Assembly (NCBI RefSeq): GCF_018709685.1
Contig: NZ_JABDHQ010000018.1
Location: 1-43,980, forward strand
Origin: Akkermansia muciniphila
GTDB lineage: Bacteria; Verrucomicrobiota; Verrucomicrobiia; Verrucomicrobiales; Akkermansiaceae
Length of the DNA stretch: 43,980 nt
Direction: 5' to 3'
In this document: one piece after another, positions 8,723-16,813 of the stretch
How the letters are laid out: every line of letters begins with the position of its first letter
Position numbering within the stretch: position 1 is the first letter of the stretch
Program-made: the position numbers and the translations under genes
The notes under the pieces: model-generated
Database searches by the model: none
The model's input: the letters and a program-made list of their open reading frames with translations, nothing else
What the model was told of the DNA's origin: nothing

Positions 8723-10138
8723 ATGTTACACCTTTACGATACCCGCACCAGAACGGCACAGGACATTTCCCCCATGGATGGAAAAAGGCTGCGTTTCTAC
8801 TGCTGCGGCCCCACGGTGTACGGGCCGGCCCACATCGGCAACTTCCGCACCTTTGTCATGCAGGACATTTTCCGCCGCGTCGTGGAGCTGGGCGGGACCC
8901 CTACCATGCACGTCCGCAATCTCACGGATGTGGATGACAAGACCATCCGTGATTCCCAAAAGGCCGGCGTTACCCTGGCGGAATTTACCGCCGGCTGGGC
9001 GGACCTGTTCCACCGGGACTGCACGGCCCTCAACTGCCTTCCTCCGCACGAGGAACCCTCCGCGGTAGGCCACATTCCGGAACAGATTCAAATGGTGCAG
9101 GCGCTGGTGGAAAAGGGCCACGCCTATGTCTCGGAGGACGGTTCCGTCTACTTCAAAATTTCCTCTTTCCCGGAATACGGGAAACTCTCCCACCTGGATG
9201 AACGTGAACTGGACCTGGGCAAAACCGCGAATGCCCGGTCCAACGCGGACGAATATGAAAAGGATTCCGTGGCGGACTTCGTCCTGTGGAAAAGCCGCCG
9301 TCCGGAAGACGGGGATAACTTCTGGCCCTCCCCGTGGGGAGAAGGCCGCCCCGGCTGGCACCTGGAATGCTCCGCCATGATCCACAAGTACTTCGGCAAT
9401 GACTTTGATCTTCACTCCGGCGGCGTGGATCTGGTGTTCCCCCACCATGAAAACGAGGTGGCGCAGTCCCGCTGCGCCTGCGGCGGAGGTTTTGCGCGGC
9501 TGTGGTTCCACATCACGCACCTGCTGGTGAACGGCGGCAAGATGTCCAAATCCCTGGGCAACATGTACACGCTGGCGGACCTGGACAAACTGGGCCACAA
9601 GCCGTCAGCCGTCAGATACGTGCTGGCCGGCGGCTACTACCGCCGGCCGCTGAACTTCACCCTCTCCTCCCTGGATGACGCCAAAGCCGCTCTGAACCGC
9701 CTGTCCAAATTCGACGCGCAGCTCTGCAGCGCCTCCGGAACGGACTCCGTTCCATCCTATGAGGAATTCTGTGCGGCTCCCCCGGAACCGGGCATCTTCC
9801 AGCCGGCATGGGACAGCCTGAACGATGACCTGAACACTCCGGAGGCCCTGGGCCACGTCTTCAGCGCCATCAAAAAGGCGGATGTTCCCTCCCTGGCTCC
9901 GGAGGAAGCGCGCCGCATGCGGAATGCCTTCCACTTCATCCTGGCTGCCTTCGGCATCCTCCTGCCGGAAGAGGAACAGGAGGAAGCACCGGAGAAAGTA
10001 CGCTCCCTGGCGGAACAGCGCTGGCAGGCCAAACAGAACCGGGACTGGGCGGAAGCCGACCGGCTGCGGGCGGAAGTGACGGAACTGGGCTGGACCATCA
10101 AGGACCGCAAGGACGGGTACGACCTGGCGCGCAACTGA
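8723..10138 (+). CDS. cysS: cysteinyl-tRNA synthetase
   Basis: Class I aminoacyl-tRNA synthetase of 471 residues that charges tRNA-Cys in the cytoplasm. The HIGH-type motif is Pro-Ala-His-Ile-Gly-Asn (His37), preceded by a zinc-binding Cys27-Cys28. Further zinc-site residues appear in His-Leu-Glu-Cys-Ser-Ala-Met and His-His-Glu-Asn-Glu. The KMSKS loop is intact at about 273-277, followed by Leu-Gly-Asn. The DALR helical domain and a short C-terminal tRNA-binding region complete a normal-length enzyme. The start at 8723 gives the canonical N-terminus with the beta-strand Leu-His-Leu-Tyr-Asp-Thr. The cupin and transporter genes follow closely and are probably cotranscribed. Confidence 0.98.
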   Translation: MLHLYDTRTRTAQDISPMDGKRLRFYCCGPTVYGPAHIGNFRTFVMQDIFRRVVELGGTPTMHVRNLTDVDDKTIRDSQKAGVTLAEFTAGWADLFHRDCTALNCLPPHEEPSAVGHIPEQIQMVQALVEKGHAYVSEDGSVYFKISSFPEYGKLSHLDERELDLGKTANARSNADEYEKDSVADFVLWKSRRPEDGDNFWPSPWGEGRPGWHLECSAMIHKYFGNDFDLHSGGVDLVFPHHENEVAQSRCACGGGFARLWFHITHLLVNGGKMSKSLGNMYTLADLDKLGHKPSAVRYVLAGGYYRRPLNFTLSSLDDAKAALNRLSKFDAQLCSASGTDSVPSYEEFCAAPPEPGIFQPAWDSLNDDLNTPEALGHVFSAIKKADVPSLAPEEARRMRNAFHFILAAFGILLPEEEQEEAPEKVRSLAEQRWQAKQNRDWAEADRLRAEVTELGWTIKDRKDGYDLARN

Positions 10139-10144
10139 CCTGCC

Positions 10145-10489
10145 ATGGACGCTTTTTCCCCTATCCCCAACCATACCGGCTTCACGGCCAGGCCCCTGTT
10201 TGCAGAAGCGCAGGGAGTCCTGAAAGACGGAGCCTTCGCCAAAATGGAACCCGGCGGAGGCGGCCCTCTCTCCCCGCACCGCCACGCGCACGCCCATCTG
10301 TTCATCGTTACCCGCGGAACGGTCACCGTCCTGATGGATGAAGAGGAAAAAACGGTCCGTGAGCATGAATCCCTGCTCGTGCCCGGCGGCGCCCTCCATG
10401 CCGTCTGGAACAGGAGAGCGGAACCGGCGGAAATCGTAGGCCTGACGCTGGAAGCCTCCTGCACTCCCCCAATCCCGTCCAACCGATGA
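10145..10489 (+). CDS. small cupin-domain protein
   Basis: Single-domain cupin of 114 residues. Cupin motif 1 reads Pro-His-Arg-His-Ala-His-Ala-His-Leu-Phe-Ile-Val with an excess of His, then the Gly turn of Thr-Arg-Gly-Thr-Val-Thr-Val. Motif 2 reads Val-Pro-Gly-Gly-Ala-Leu-His-Ala-Val-Trp-Asn. It should fold as a metal-binding beta-barrel; whether it is an enzyme, a sugar- or signal-binding protein, or an isomerase cannot be told. It starts 6 bp after cysS and its stop overlaps the start of the transporter gene in an ATGA, so the three probably form one operon. Confidence 0.85.
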   Translation: MDAFSPIPNHTGFTARPLFAEAQGVLKDGAFAKMEPGGGGPLSPHRHAHAHLFIVTRGTVTVLMDEEEKTVREHESLLVPGGALHAVWNRRAEPAEIVGLTLEASCTPPIPSNR

Positions 10490-11421
10490 GCTCCCGCCAG
10501 CGTACCCTGGGCCATGCCGCCGCCCTGATGACCATCCTGATCTGGGGAACCACCTTCGTTTCCACCAAGGTGCTTCTCCGGGACTTCACGCCCGTCACGG
10601 TGCTCTTTACCCGGTTTGTCATCGGATACGCTTTCCTCTGGTGCCTGAAGCCGCGGCTGCTTCCGCTCTCCGGCTGGAGAAAGGAACTCCTGTTCGCCGG
10701 AGCGGGCCTTACGGGCGTTACCCTGTACTTTCTGCTGGAAAACATCGCCCTCACGTACACCTTCGCTTCCAATGTGGGCATCATCGTGGCCGTAGTGCCC
10801 TTCTTCACCGCCCTGCTGGCCCACTTCCTGCTGAAAGGGGAAGGCTTCTCCCGGCGTTTCTTTCTGGGCTTCGCCGCCGCCTTTACGGGCATCTTCCTCA
10901 TCATGGCGAATGGCGCCTTTGTGCTGGAGCTGAACCCGGTGGGGGATGTGCTGGCCCTGGGCGCGGCCTTCGTCTGGGCCGTGTATTCCATCCTGATGAA
11001 AAAAATCGGCGTCAACACGTCCAACATGATCATCTGCACGCGGCGAATCTTCTTTTACGGTATCGTGCTGATGATTCCGGCCCTGTTCCTCCTTCCGGTA
11101 AATATGGACTGGCATCTGATGGTGAAGCCCGTCAACGCCCTCAACCTGCTGTACCTGGGCCTCTTCGCCTCCGCCCTGTGTTTCCTGTCCTGGAACCGCG
11201 TGGTGGAAATCCTGGGAGCAGTCAAATCCAGCGTTTACATCTACATGGTTCCCGTCGTGGCCGTGGTGGCTTCCTCCATCATTCTGGGAGAACGCCTGAC
11301 CTGGATTTCCCTGACGGGAATTCTGCTGACCCTCTGCGGCGTCACGATTTCCGAGTACAGGAAAAAAACGCGGAAAAGCTCACGAGACAAGGAAGAAAAG
11401 GCCATCCTGCAAAAAAGCTGA
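10486..11421 (+). CDS. EamA/DMT-family transporter
   Basis: Polytopic inner-membrane protein of 311 residues with about ten hydrophobic helices arranged as two homologous EamA halves. The first half opens with Ile-Trp-Gly-Thr-Thr-Phe-Val-Ser-Thr-Lys, the usual W-G-s/t-t-F motif near the N-terminus of drug/metabolite transporters. The second half begins around residue 150 with Ala-Phe-Val-Trp-Ala-Val-Tyr-Ser. The tail is Lys/Arg-rich and cytoplasmic. Members export amino acids, metabolites or drugs; the substrate cannot be predicted. It is translationally coupled to the cupin gene by the ATGA overlap. Confidence 0.9.
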   Translation: MSSRQRTLGHAAALMTILIWGTTFVSTKVLLRDFTPVTVLFTRFVIGYAFLWCLKPRLLPLSGWRKELLFAGAGLTGVTLYFLLENIALTYTFASNVGIIVAVVPFFTALLAHFLLKGEGFSRRFFLGFAAAFTGIFLIMANGAFVLELNPVGDVLALGAAFVWAVYSILMKKIGVNTSNMIICTRRIFFYGIVLMIPALFLLPVNMDWHLMVKPVNALNLLYLGLFASALCFLSWNRVVEILGAVKSSVYIYMVPVVAVVASSIILGERLTWISLTGILLTLCGVTISEYRKKTRKSSRDKEEKAILQKS

Positions 11422-11624
11422 TTCCGTCCGCTTCCGGCCCATGCCGTTTTCCATGAAGGGAAATGAACGGGAACCATTTCCCGGACAGGATTTCCCCTGC
11501 ATTTCCGGTTTTTGGAAGCATGGTCCTCTTTTTCCTTCTACAGAGAAAAAGGCATGCCATGCGAGATGATGCCCTGTTTCAGCCAAACGTTCATTCTGTT
11601 ACACCATGGAAAGATTCCTGCTAC

Positions 11625-11639
11625 CGGATTAGATATCCG
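11625..11639 (+). promoter_or_regulatory. dyad element, distal copy
   Basis: The 15-mer CGGATTAGATATCCG consists of half-sites CGGAT and ATCCG separated by five bases, as expected for a dimeric DNA-binding protein. Its exact reverse complement recurs at 11789-11803, next to the start of the PEP-CTERM gene. The binding protein is unknown. Confidence 0.5.
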
Positions 11640-11788
11640 CAAACAACAAAATTTTTTGAGGAAAAACGAGTTTCACCGCAGGTAAAGGGGAAGAATAAGA
11701 AATACGGCCAAAATGCCATGAAGCGCCGTTTTCATGAATCCTTGATAATAAACTATTTTACTTACTCCTATTTTCCTTTTCCCATTGC

Positions 11789-11803
11789 CGGATATCTAAT
11801 CCG
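11789..11803 (-). promoter_or_regulatory. dyad element, proximal copy
   Basis: CGGATATCTAATCCG is the perfect reverse complement of the element at 11625-11639 and ends 14 bp before the ATG at 11818. A regulator bound here would cover the promoter or the translation start. Two identical sites about 164 bp apart could support DNA looping. Confidence 0.5.
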
Positions 11804-11817
11804 CTAATATAGAATTC

Positions 11818-12471
11818 ATGAAGAAGCTCCTTTCCATCTCAGCTTTTTTAATGTGCATTTCCGGGGGTACACAGGCAGCGACTACCCTGTATGAAACCCA
11901 GTTTCATCAAACCTCCATTAATGCGGACAGTGATTTTCTGGACGGCGCTTCCGTTACGCTCTCCAATCCCTCCACATCCCTTTCCGGCAACCTGGCTGCG
12001 AACCTCCTTGTTCCCAATGTCCAGATGCAGAATAACAACGCCGGATGGACCGTCACCTTTTCCTTCACGGCTGCGCAGGACATCACCCTTTCTTCCCTCA
12101 ACCTTGGCTTCCAATTCGTCACCGGAACCGGCACACGGCACGGCAATACGGACTCCAAGACGGGAACCGCTACCGTTACGCTAACCGCCGGAGATTCCTC
12201 CGCTACGGCTGATCTGAATTTCGAGCGCGTCCAGGCCGACAAGGACGGCACGCCGACAGCGGATATCCAGCAGGCTTCCTTCAATACCCCGGTCACAGTC
12301 AAGGCGGGAGAAACCTTCACCCTTACCGTGAACGCCAAGGCGCCCAATACCGGGGGCACCTTCCTGGGGCTTTCCCAATTGGGCCTTCAGGGAGACGCGG
12401 TGCCGGAACCGGCAACAGCCTCCCTCAGCCTGCTTGGCTTGGCCGCCCTGCTTCTGCGCCGCCGGGTATAA
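11818..12471 (+). CDS. PEP-CTERM sorting domain protein
   Basis: Exported protein of 217 residues. The signal peptide is Met-Lys-Lys-Leu-Leu with a hydrophobic core, ending near Thr-Gln-Ala-Ala. The middle is Thr/Ser/Asn-rich with alternating hydrophobics, consistent with a beta-sandwich. The tail is Val-Pro-Glu-Pro-Ala-Thr-Ala, a Leu-rich helix and Arg-Arg-Arg-Val. No catalytic motif was seen. Sorting by an exosortase-like enzyme is family knowledge. It is a single-gene unit with an unusually long upstream region bearing paired dyads, which suggests regulated expression. Confidence 0.88.
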   Translation: MKKLLSISAFLMCISGGTQAATTLYETQFHQTSINADSDFLDGASVTLSNPSTSLSGNLAANLLVPNVQMQNNNAGWTVTFSFTAAQDITLSSLNLGFQFVTGTGTRHGNTDSKTGTATVTLTAGDSSATADLNFERVQADKDGTPTADIQQASFNTPVTVKAGETFTLTVNAKAPNTGGTFLGLSQLGLQGDAVPEPATASLSLLGLAALLLRRRV

Positions 12472-12511
12472 CCGCAGGCATCATTTAATCTCTGCTTTAT
12501 TCCTGCACCAA

Positions 12512-12547
12512 AACAGGACCGCCCCGCCGGGGAACGGTCCTGTTTTT
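12512..12547. terminator. terminator between convergent genes
   Basis: AACAGGACCG (12512-12521) pairs perfectly with CGGTCCTGTT (12535-12544), followed by TTT. It ends the PEP-CTERM gene and, because A-residues precede the left arm, may also act on the converging ABC-F gene. Confidence 0.85.
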
Positions 12548-12562
12548 CGTTGAAAAATCCTC

Positions 12563-14557
12563 TTAGTTTCCGGAAACGTTTCTTTCCGCCTCTTCTTCAA
12601 TGCGGGCTTCCGTCTCCTCAATCTTCTCTGAAAGATCAGCCCACTGCGTGAAGCAGGTTTCCAACTGGCGGTCCGCCTGCTGGAAGCGGGAGGTAAGCTC
12701 CATGACCGCCTCCGTATCAGCCGCCACTTCCGGGCGTTCCAGCTGGGAGGTAACCTCCGTCTTTTCCGTTTCCAGACGCGCTATCTCCGCTTCCAACTGT
12801 TCCAGTTTTTCCTGGAGGGGACGGAGCAGGCGCGTCTTTTTCTGGCGGATTTCCGCCTCCATGCGCCTGCGCGCCTTGCGGTCCACTCCGGCTCCCGGTT
12901 CACCCGCCCCGGAGGAGGAAGACACGGCAGAGGAAGCCAGGGCCTGGTCCCGCTCCACCTTTTCCAGATAATCGGAAACATTGCCTATGTAAACGCGCGG
13001 CTTCTCTCCCGGCACGAATTCCAGCACCTTCGTCACGATGGGGTCCAGGAAGCTGCGGTTGTGGGAAACAATGCAGTAGGAGCCCGGATATTCGGACAAC
13101 GCCTGTTGAAGCACTTGCTGGGACTGGATGTCCAGGTGGTTCGTCGGTTCGTCCAGAATCAGGAAATTGGCCGGATGCAGCAGCATGCACACCAGAGCCA
13201 CGCGGGAGCGTTCACCCCCGGAAAGCACACCCACACGCTTGTGCACGTCATCCCCCCGGAACAGGAAACAGCCCAGCAGGTTGCGCACCATGGGCGCGGA
13301 TTCCCGCGTGGCTGCCGCCTCCACGCATTCCAGAACCGTTTTTTCCGGGTCCAGGTCATCGGCATGGGTTTGGGAGAAAAAGGCGATCTGCGTATGGCGG
13401 CCCATCGTCACACTGCCGGAGCTGGGCTCCTCCCCGCCGGAAATGAGGCGGGAAAACGTGGACTTGCCCGCGCCGTTTACCCCCACAATGGCGATGCGGT
13501 CCCCCTTCACGATTTCAAAATCCACATCTTCAAAGACGGAAATGGCGCCGTAACGCTTGGACACCTTCTCCAGCCTGACCACGGAATGCGCTCCGGCGGG
13601 AGGGGTGGGAAAATGAAAATTCATCACGGCGTCGTCCTCCTCCACCTCAATCAGCTCCACTTTTTCCAACTGCTTGATGCGGGACTGCACCAGGGACGCC
13701 TTAGTGGCCTTGTAGCGGAAGCGGTCAATAAACTCCTTCGTCTTGGCTATTTCCCGGTCCTGGGCCTTTTTCTGGCGCAGCAGGATTTCCTTTCGCAGCA
13801 CGCTTTCCTTCAGGAAATAGGAGAAATTGCCCGCATACTCCTCCGCCCGGCCATGGTAGAAGGCAATGGTGCGGGAAACCAGGGAATCCAGCAGCGCCAC
13901 GTCGTGGGAAATGAGGATGATGGCGCCCCGGTAGGTGCGCAGGTACTGTTCCATCCACCGCTGGGACTGAATGTCCAGGTGGTTCGTCGGTTCATCCAGC
14001 AGCAGTACTTCCGGCTCCCGGAGCAGCAGCTTGGCCAGGGCGATGCGCATCTGCCAGCCGCCGGAAAATTCCCCGCAGTCCCGTTCAAAGTCCCGGTCCT
14101 TGAACCCCAGCCCGCGCAGAATGGATTCCGTGCGGGGGCGGAGGCGGGCGGAATCATGGGCGTGCAGCACCAGCTCCAGTTCCCCGATCTCGTTGAGCAC
14201 CTCGGAATACGCGGCGGAGCGCGGGTCCAGCTCCGCCATCTCCTTCGTCAGCGCGTCAATGCGCTTCTGGAGCTCCATCAAATCCGCAAAGGCGGACATG
14301 GCTTCATCAATGAGCCTGCGCCCGCGGACGTGGATGCCCTCCTGGGGCAGATACCCCACCTGGGAGTTCCTGGCCTTGATGATGGCCCCGGAATCCGGTT
14401 CATTAAGCCCGGCGATGCATTTCATCAGCGTGGACTTGCCCGCGCCGTTATGGCCCGCCAGGGCAATTCTTTCCCCATCCTCAATCGTGAAGGAAAGGTC
14501 ATTAAAGAGAACGCGCGCGCCATACTGTACGCGCAGATTTTGAACAGCCAGAACCAT
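12563..14557 (-). CDS. ABC-F ATPase, Uup/YheS-like
   Basis: Soluble protein of 664 residues with two ABC domains and no membrane segment, acting on ribosomes or in translation stress. Domain 1 has Walker A Gly-His-Asn-Gly-Ala-Gly-Lys-Ser-Thr, signature Ser-Gly-Gly-Trp-Gln and Walker B Leu-Leu-Leu-Asp-Glu-Pro-Thr-Asn-His-Leu-Asp. Domain 2 has Gly-Val-Asn-Gly-Ala-Gly-Lys-Ser-Thr, Ser-Gly-Gly-Glu-Arg-Ser-Arg and another Asp-Glu-Pro-Thr-Asn-His-Leu-Asp. A charged linker separates them, and a C-terminal coiled coil rich in Glu/Gln/Arg/Leu (about residues 560-655) resembles the Uup DNA/RNA-binding tail. I chose the Met-Val-Leu-Ala-Val-Gln start at 14557 because the longer frame would run into the cyclophilin gene. 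Confidence 0.93.
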   Translation of the reverse strand: MVLAVQNLRVQYGARVLFNDLSFTIEDGERIALAGHNGAGKSTLMKCIAGLNEPDSGAIIKARNSQVGYLPQEGIHVRGRRLIDEAMSAFADLMELQKRIDALTKEMAELDPRSAAYSEVLNEIGELELVLHAHDSARLRPRTESILRGLGFKDRDFERDCGEFSGGWQMRIALAKLLLREPEVLLLDEPTNHLDIQSQRWMEQYLRTYRGAIILISHDVALLDSLVSRTIAFYHGRAEEYAGNFSYFLKESVLRKEILLRQKKAQDREIAKTKEFIDRFRYKATKASLVQSRIKQLEKVELIEVEEDDAVMNFHFPTPPAGAHSVVRLEKVSKRYGAISVFEDVDFEIVKGDRIAIVGVNGAGKSTFSRLISGGEEPSSGSVTMGRHTQIAFFSQTHADDLDPEKTVLECVEAAATRESAPMVRNLLGCFLFRGDDVHKRVGVLSGGERSRVALVCMLLHPANFLILDEPTNHLDIQSQQVLQQALSEYPGSYCIVSHNRSFLDPIVTKVLEFVPGEKPRVYIGNVSDYLEKVERDQALASSAVSSSSGAGEPGAGVDRKARRRMEAEIRQKKTRLLRPLQEKLEQLEAEIARLETEKTEVTSQLERPEVAADTEAVMELTSRFQQADRQLETCFTQWADLSEKIEETEARIEEEAERNVSGN

Positions 14558-14581
14558 GTACCGGAAAAGCAGAGAGAAGAA

Positions 14582-14619
14582 GGCAGCGGAAGGCGCGGTT
14601 AAAACGCCTTTCCGCCGCC
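14582..14619. repeat. imperfect hairpin between cyclophilin and ABC-F genes
   Basis: GGCAGCGGAAGGCG (14582-14595) and CGCCTTTCCGCCGCC (14605-14619) form a long stem with one bulge and one mismatch. It lies just after the cyclophilin gene on the minus strand and is followed there by a pyrimidine-rich stretch. It may be a leaky terminator. Confidence 0.45.
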
Positions 14620-14640
14620 TAGATGAAGTTGGAGGCAGCC

Positions 14641-15144
14641 TTATTTGCCCAGGGCCTTGTCCCATGCGGCAATGCGGTCCGCCTGCTCCGTGAACAAGTC
14701 GTCCGCAGCATCTTCAATGGTAATACCGGAAATGGTATCCCCCTGCCTGATGGAGTCCACCACGTCCTGGCCTTCCGTCACTTTGCCGAAGACGGTGTGC
14801 TTGCCGTTCAGCCAGTCAGTGGGAACGTGGGTGATGAAGAACTGGGAACCGTTGGTGCCGGGGCCCGCGTTTGCCATGGAAAGCACGCCGGGAGCGTCAT
14901 GCTTGAGGTCCGGACGGCATTCGTCCTCAAAACGGTAGCCGGGACCGCCCATGCCCGTGCCGGTGGGGTCGCCGCCCTGGATCATGAAATCCGGAATCAC
15001 GCGGTGGAACTTGAGCCCGTCATAAAACCCCTTGGAAGCCAGGTTCAGGAAGGAAGCCGCCGTCACGGGCGTCTTGGAAGCGAACACCGTGAGCTTGATG
15101 TCGCCCTTGGAAGTATGGATGGTGATATTCTTGTCGGTTGCCAT
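14641..15144 (-). CDS. cyclophilin-type peptidyl-prolyl isomerase
   Basis: Cytoplasmic cyclophilin of 167 residues; it has no signal peptide. It catalyses cis/trans isomerisation of prolyl bonds. The active-site signature [15 protein letters not shown] is intact, as are [16 protein letters not shown] and [10 protein letters not shown]. The C-terminus is extended by about 25 residues of helix (Ala-Asp-Asp-Leu-Phe-Thr-Glu-Gln-Ala) compared with minimal PpiB. It is divergent from the Hsp33-like gene, and the ABC-F gene follows on the same strand after 83 bp. Confidence 0.95.
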   Translation of the reverse strand: MATDKNITIHTSKGDIKLTVFASKTPVTAASFLNLASKGFYDGLKFHRVIPDFMIQGGDPTGTGMGGPGYRFEDECRPDLKHDAPGVLSMANAGPGTNGSQFFITHVPTDWLNGKHTVFGKVTEGQDVVDSIRQGDTISGITIEDAADDLFTEQADRIAAWDKALGK

Positions 15145-15305
15145 GGGTGCATGTTAAACGCGCGGAAAGGCATGGTAAAGACTGTATTGCGTGCAGTCGC
15201 CGGGCCTGCGCCGTTATTTCCGCGCCAGTCTCCTTTTCCTTTTTTCCGGGGTGCGTCAAGGGAGCGGCAGCGCGGCGGCTACCTGTCATGATCCCCGCTA
15301 ATGAC

Positions 15306-15311
15306 AGGAGG
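15306..15311 (+). promoter_or_regulatory. ribosome binding site deciding a TTG start
   Basis: AGGAGG lies five bases upstream of TTG 15317. Most genes in this window lack so good a Shine-Dalgarno sequence. It supports TTG initiation rather than the in-frame ATG at 15353, which has no such site. Confidence 0.55.
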
Positions 15312-15316
15312 AACGG

Positions 15317-16126
15317 TTGATTTTCTGCGGGGAAGAGCTGAATTTATATGATATGAGCGAAGAACTGGTAGAAGAATTCGTTACGGTTGAATCCATCTTT
15401 GTCCGGGAGCGCAACTGCCTGGTGCTGAAGGCGAAATTCTCCCCCCTGTTCACGGACTACTACCTCCATCTCATGCAGTACGGGCTGCGGAACGAGGAGC
15501 CTTACGACAGCCTCCTGAAAGAGCTGATGGCCTACTTCACCCTCTACATGGTCGCGCGCCCCTGGGCGGAACAGCACGCCTGGACAGTGAACCTGAAGAC
15601 GCCCGCCGTGGCCAACCTGTTTGTCACGGGCTCCTCCCTGACGGAATCCGTGGTGGGCCGCATCTTCACGCAGGACATCAAGGAGCCGGAGGAAAACACC
15701 CTTTACGCCACCATGCTCCGCAAGGGTTTTGAACCGCGTTACTCCGTAGTTCCCATTCCTGGAACCACCCCCGCCCAGTGGGTGAAGGAATTCTACAAGC
15801 AGAGTGAACAGAGGAATGCGCGCTGCATAGAACTGCCGGATGAATGCTACACCATGGTGACGGCCCAGCCGGACGCGGATGAAGAATGGCTGGCCTCCCT
15901 CACCTGTGAAAAACTGGCCCATCTGGAAGAGAATGAAGACACGCGCGTGCTTGAAACGCGCAGGTTCCGCTTTTACTGCGGCTGCACGCTGGACCGCATC
16001 CTGCCGACGCTGAAGGCTCTTCAGGAACGGGAGGAAGACCTGTTCCAGGGAGAAGACGAGCTGGAAGTCACGTGCCCCAGATGCGCCGCCATTTACCGTG
16101 TGACAAAAGAAAATCTGGAAGATTGA
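15317..16126 (+). CDS. hslO: Hsp33-like redox-regulated chaperone
   Basis: Cytoplasmic protein of 269 residues. The C-terminus has the Hsp33 zinc switch: Cys221-Gly-Cys223 and Cys253-Pro-Arg-Cys256, a Cys-x-Cys followed 29 residues later by Cys-x-x-Cys, almost the classical spacing. A segment Val-Lys-Glu-Phe-Tyr-Lys-Gln-Ser-Glu-Gln-Arg matches the S-E-Q motif of the family. In Hsp33, oxidation releases zinc and activates holdase function. The N-terminal half is divergent: the usual Arg-Gly and Gly-Asp-Gly motifs are not evident. The start is TTG with a perfect AGGAGG; the alternative ATG at 15353 removes 12 residues. I am fairly sure of the family, less of full function. Confidence 0.75.
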   Translation: MIFCGEELNLYDMSEELVEEFVTVESIFVRERNCLVLKAKFSPLFTDYYLHLMQYGLRNEEPYDSLLKELMAYFTLYMVARPWAEQHAWTVNLKTPAVANLFVTGSSLTESVVGRIFTQDIKEPEENTLYATMLRKGFEPRYSVVPIPGTTPAQWVKEFYKQSEQRNARCIELPDECYTMVTAQPDADEEWLASLTCEKLAHLEENEDTRVLETRRFRFYCGCTLDRILPTLKALQEREEDLFQGEDELEVTCPRCAAIYRVTKENLED

Positions 16127-16192
16127 GACATACATGATTTCTTTCTGACAATTAGCCTTTTCGGCAGCGAATTTCGTGCTTAAACTTCCTCC

Positions 16193-16813
16193 GTGCCGAC
16201 TTGTCCGAAGTGTTTACATAATTTCCACCGCGGGGCGGAATCATTGTGCCCTCACTGCGGCTTTTCCCTGGAAAACCTGGACAGGAAATACGGCCGGGAT
16301 TCCATCCCCTACCGCCGCGTATGCGACAACGCCGGAGCCCTCCGGCAGCAGGACCGCGTGAAGCTGAACGCCCTGCTGGAGAAGCTGGAACGCCGCATCC
16401 CCCCCGTTCTCCTTTCCGTTTATTTCCCCAACATTCTGGAGCCCTTCTCCCTCATCCCCCACAGCTTCTGGATGATGAACCACCTGACGGTGGACGAGGC
16501 CGGCTTCCCCAACCACCGCGGGCCCCTGGACCCGCAGTGGCTCCTGATCCTGGTGCTGGACGTGCGCACGGACACGGCCTGCTTCATGTGGGGTTATGAA
16601 CTGGACCCGTACGTGGAGCCGGACCTGATCAACAAATCCATCATGAAGGCCCGCATCCCCCTGCGGGAAAGCATGCTGCTCCAGGCCGTGGGATCCATCA
16701 TGAAGGATGCCGTCCAGCTCGTAGCACGGAAAGCGCGCTCCAAGGTCAGGCACCCCATGCGCTACGGATTGACGCCCCCTCTCCCCGCGGACCGGAAAGG
16801 AGGCGGCGCATGA
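16193..16813 (+). CDS. zinc-ribbon TPM-domain protein
   Basis: Protein of 206 residues starting with GTG. The first 25 residues form a zinc ribbon (Cys-Pro-Lys-Cys then Cys-Pro-His-Cys). Residues about 55-185 resemble a TPM domain: an initial helix, Pro-Pro-Val-Leu-Leu-Ser-Val-Tyr-Phe-Pro, a Trp-Leu-Leu-Ile-Leu-Val-Leu-Asp strand, and Gly-Tyr-Glu-Leu-Asp-Pro-Tyr-Val. In TPM proteins the last motif corresponds to the conserved 'gyGle..l' region. No membrane helix or signal peptide was found, so it is probably cytosolic. TPM domains occur in photosystem repair proteins and in bacterial membrane proteins of uncertain role. The gene overlaps the next by ATGA and is the first gene of an operon. 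Confidence 0.65.
   Translation: MPTCPKCLHNFHRGAESLCPHCGFSLENLDRKYGRDSIPYRRVCDNAGALRQQDRVKLNALLEKLERRIPPVLLSVYFPNILEPFSLIPHSFWMMNHLTVDEAGFPNHRGPLDPQWLLILVLDVRTDTACFMWGYELDPYVEPDLINKSIMKARIPLRESMLLQAVGSIMKDAVQLVARKARSKVRHPMRYGLTPPLPADRKGGGA

Larger units (their letters stand above)
11422..11817. other. long upstream region of the second PEP-CTERM gene
   Basis: Nearly 400 bases with no credible protein gene. It starts with a hairpin (GGGAAATG 11458-11465 with CATTTCCC 11475-11482) that may help end the upstream operon, although no T-run follows. The right half is AT-rich, with several TTTTCC and TTGATAATA stretches. It carries two copies, in opposite orientation, of a 15-bp dyad element (listed separately). 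The arrangement looks regulatory. Confidence 0.55.

Noticed and set aside
11463-11807. 114-codon frame upstream of the second PEP-CTERM gene
   Set aside because: It crosses the AT-rich regulatory region, has no ribosome site, and its sequence is uneven and motif-free.
13061-14602. 513-codon plus-strand frame opposite the ABC-F gene
   Set aside because: Shadow frame; the minus strand carries both sets of ABC motifs.
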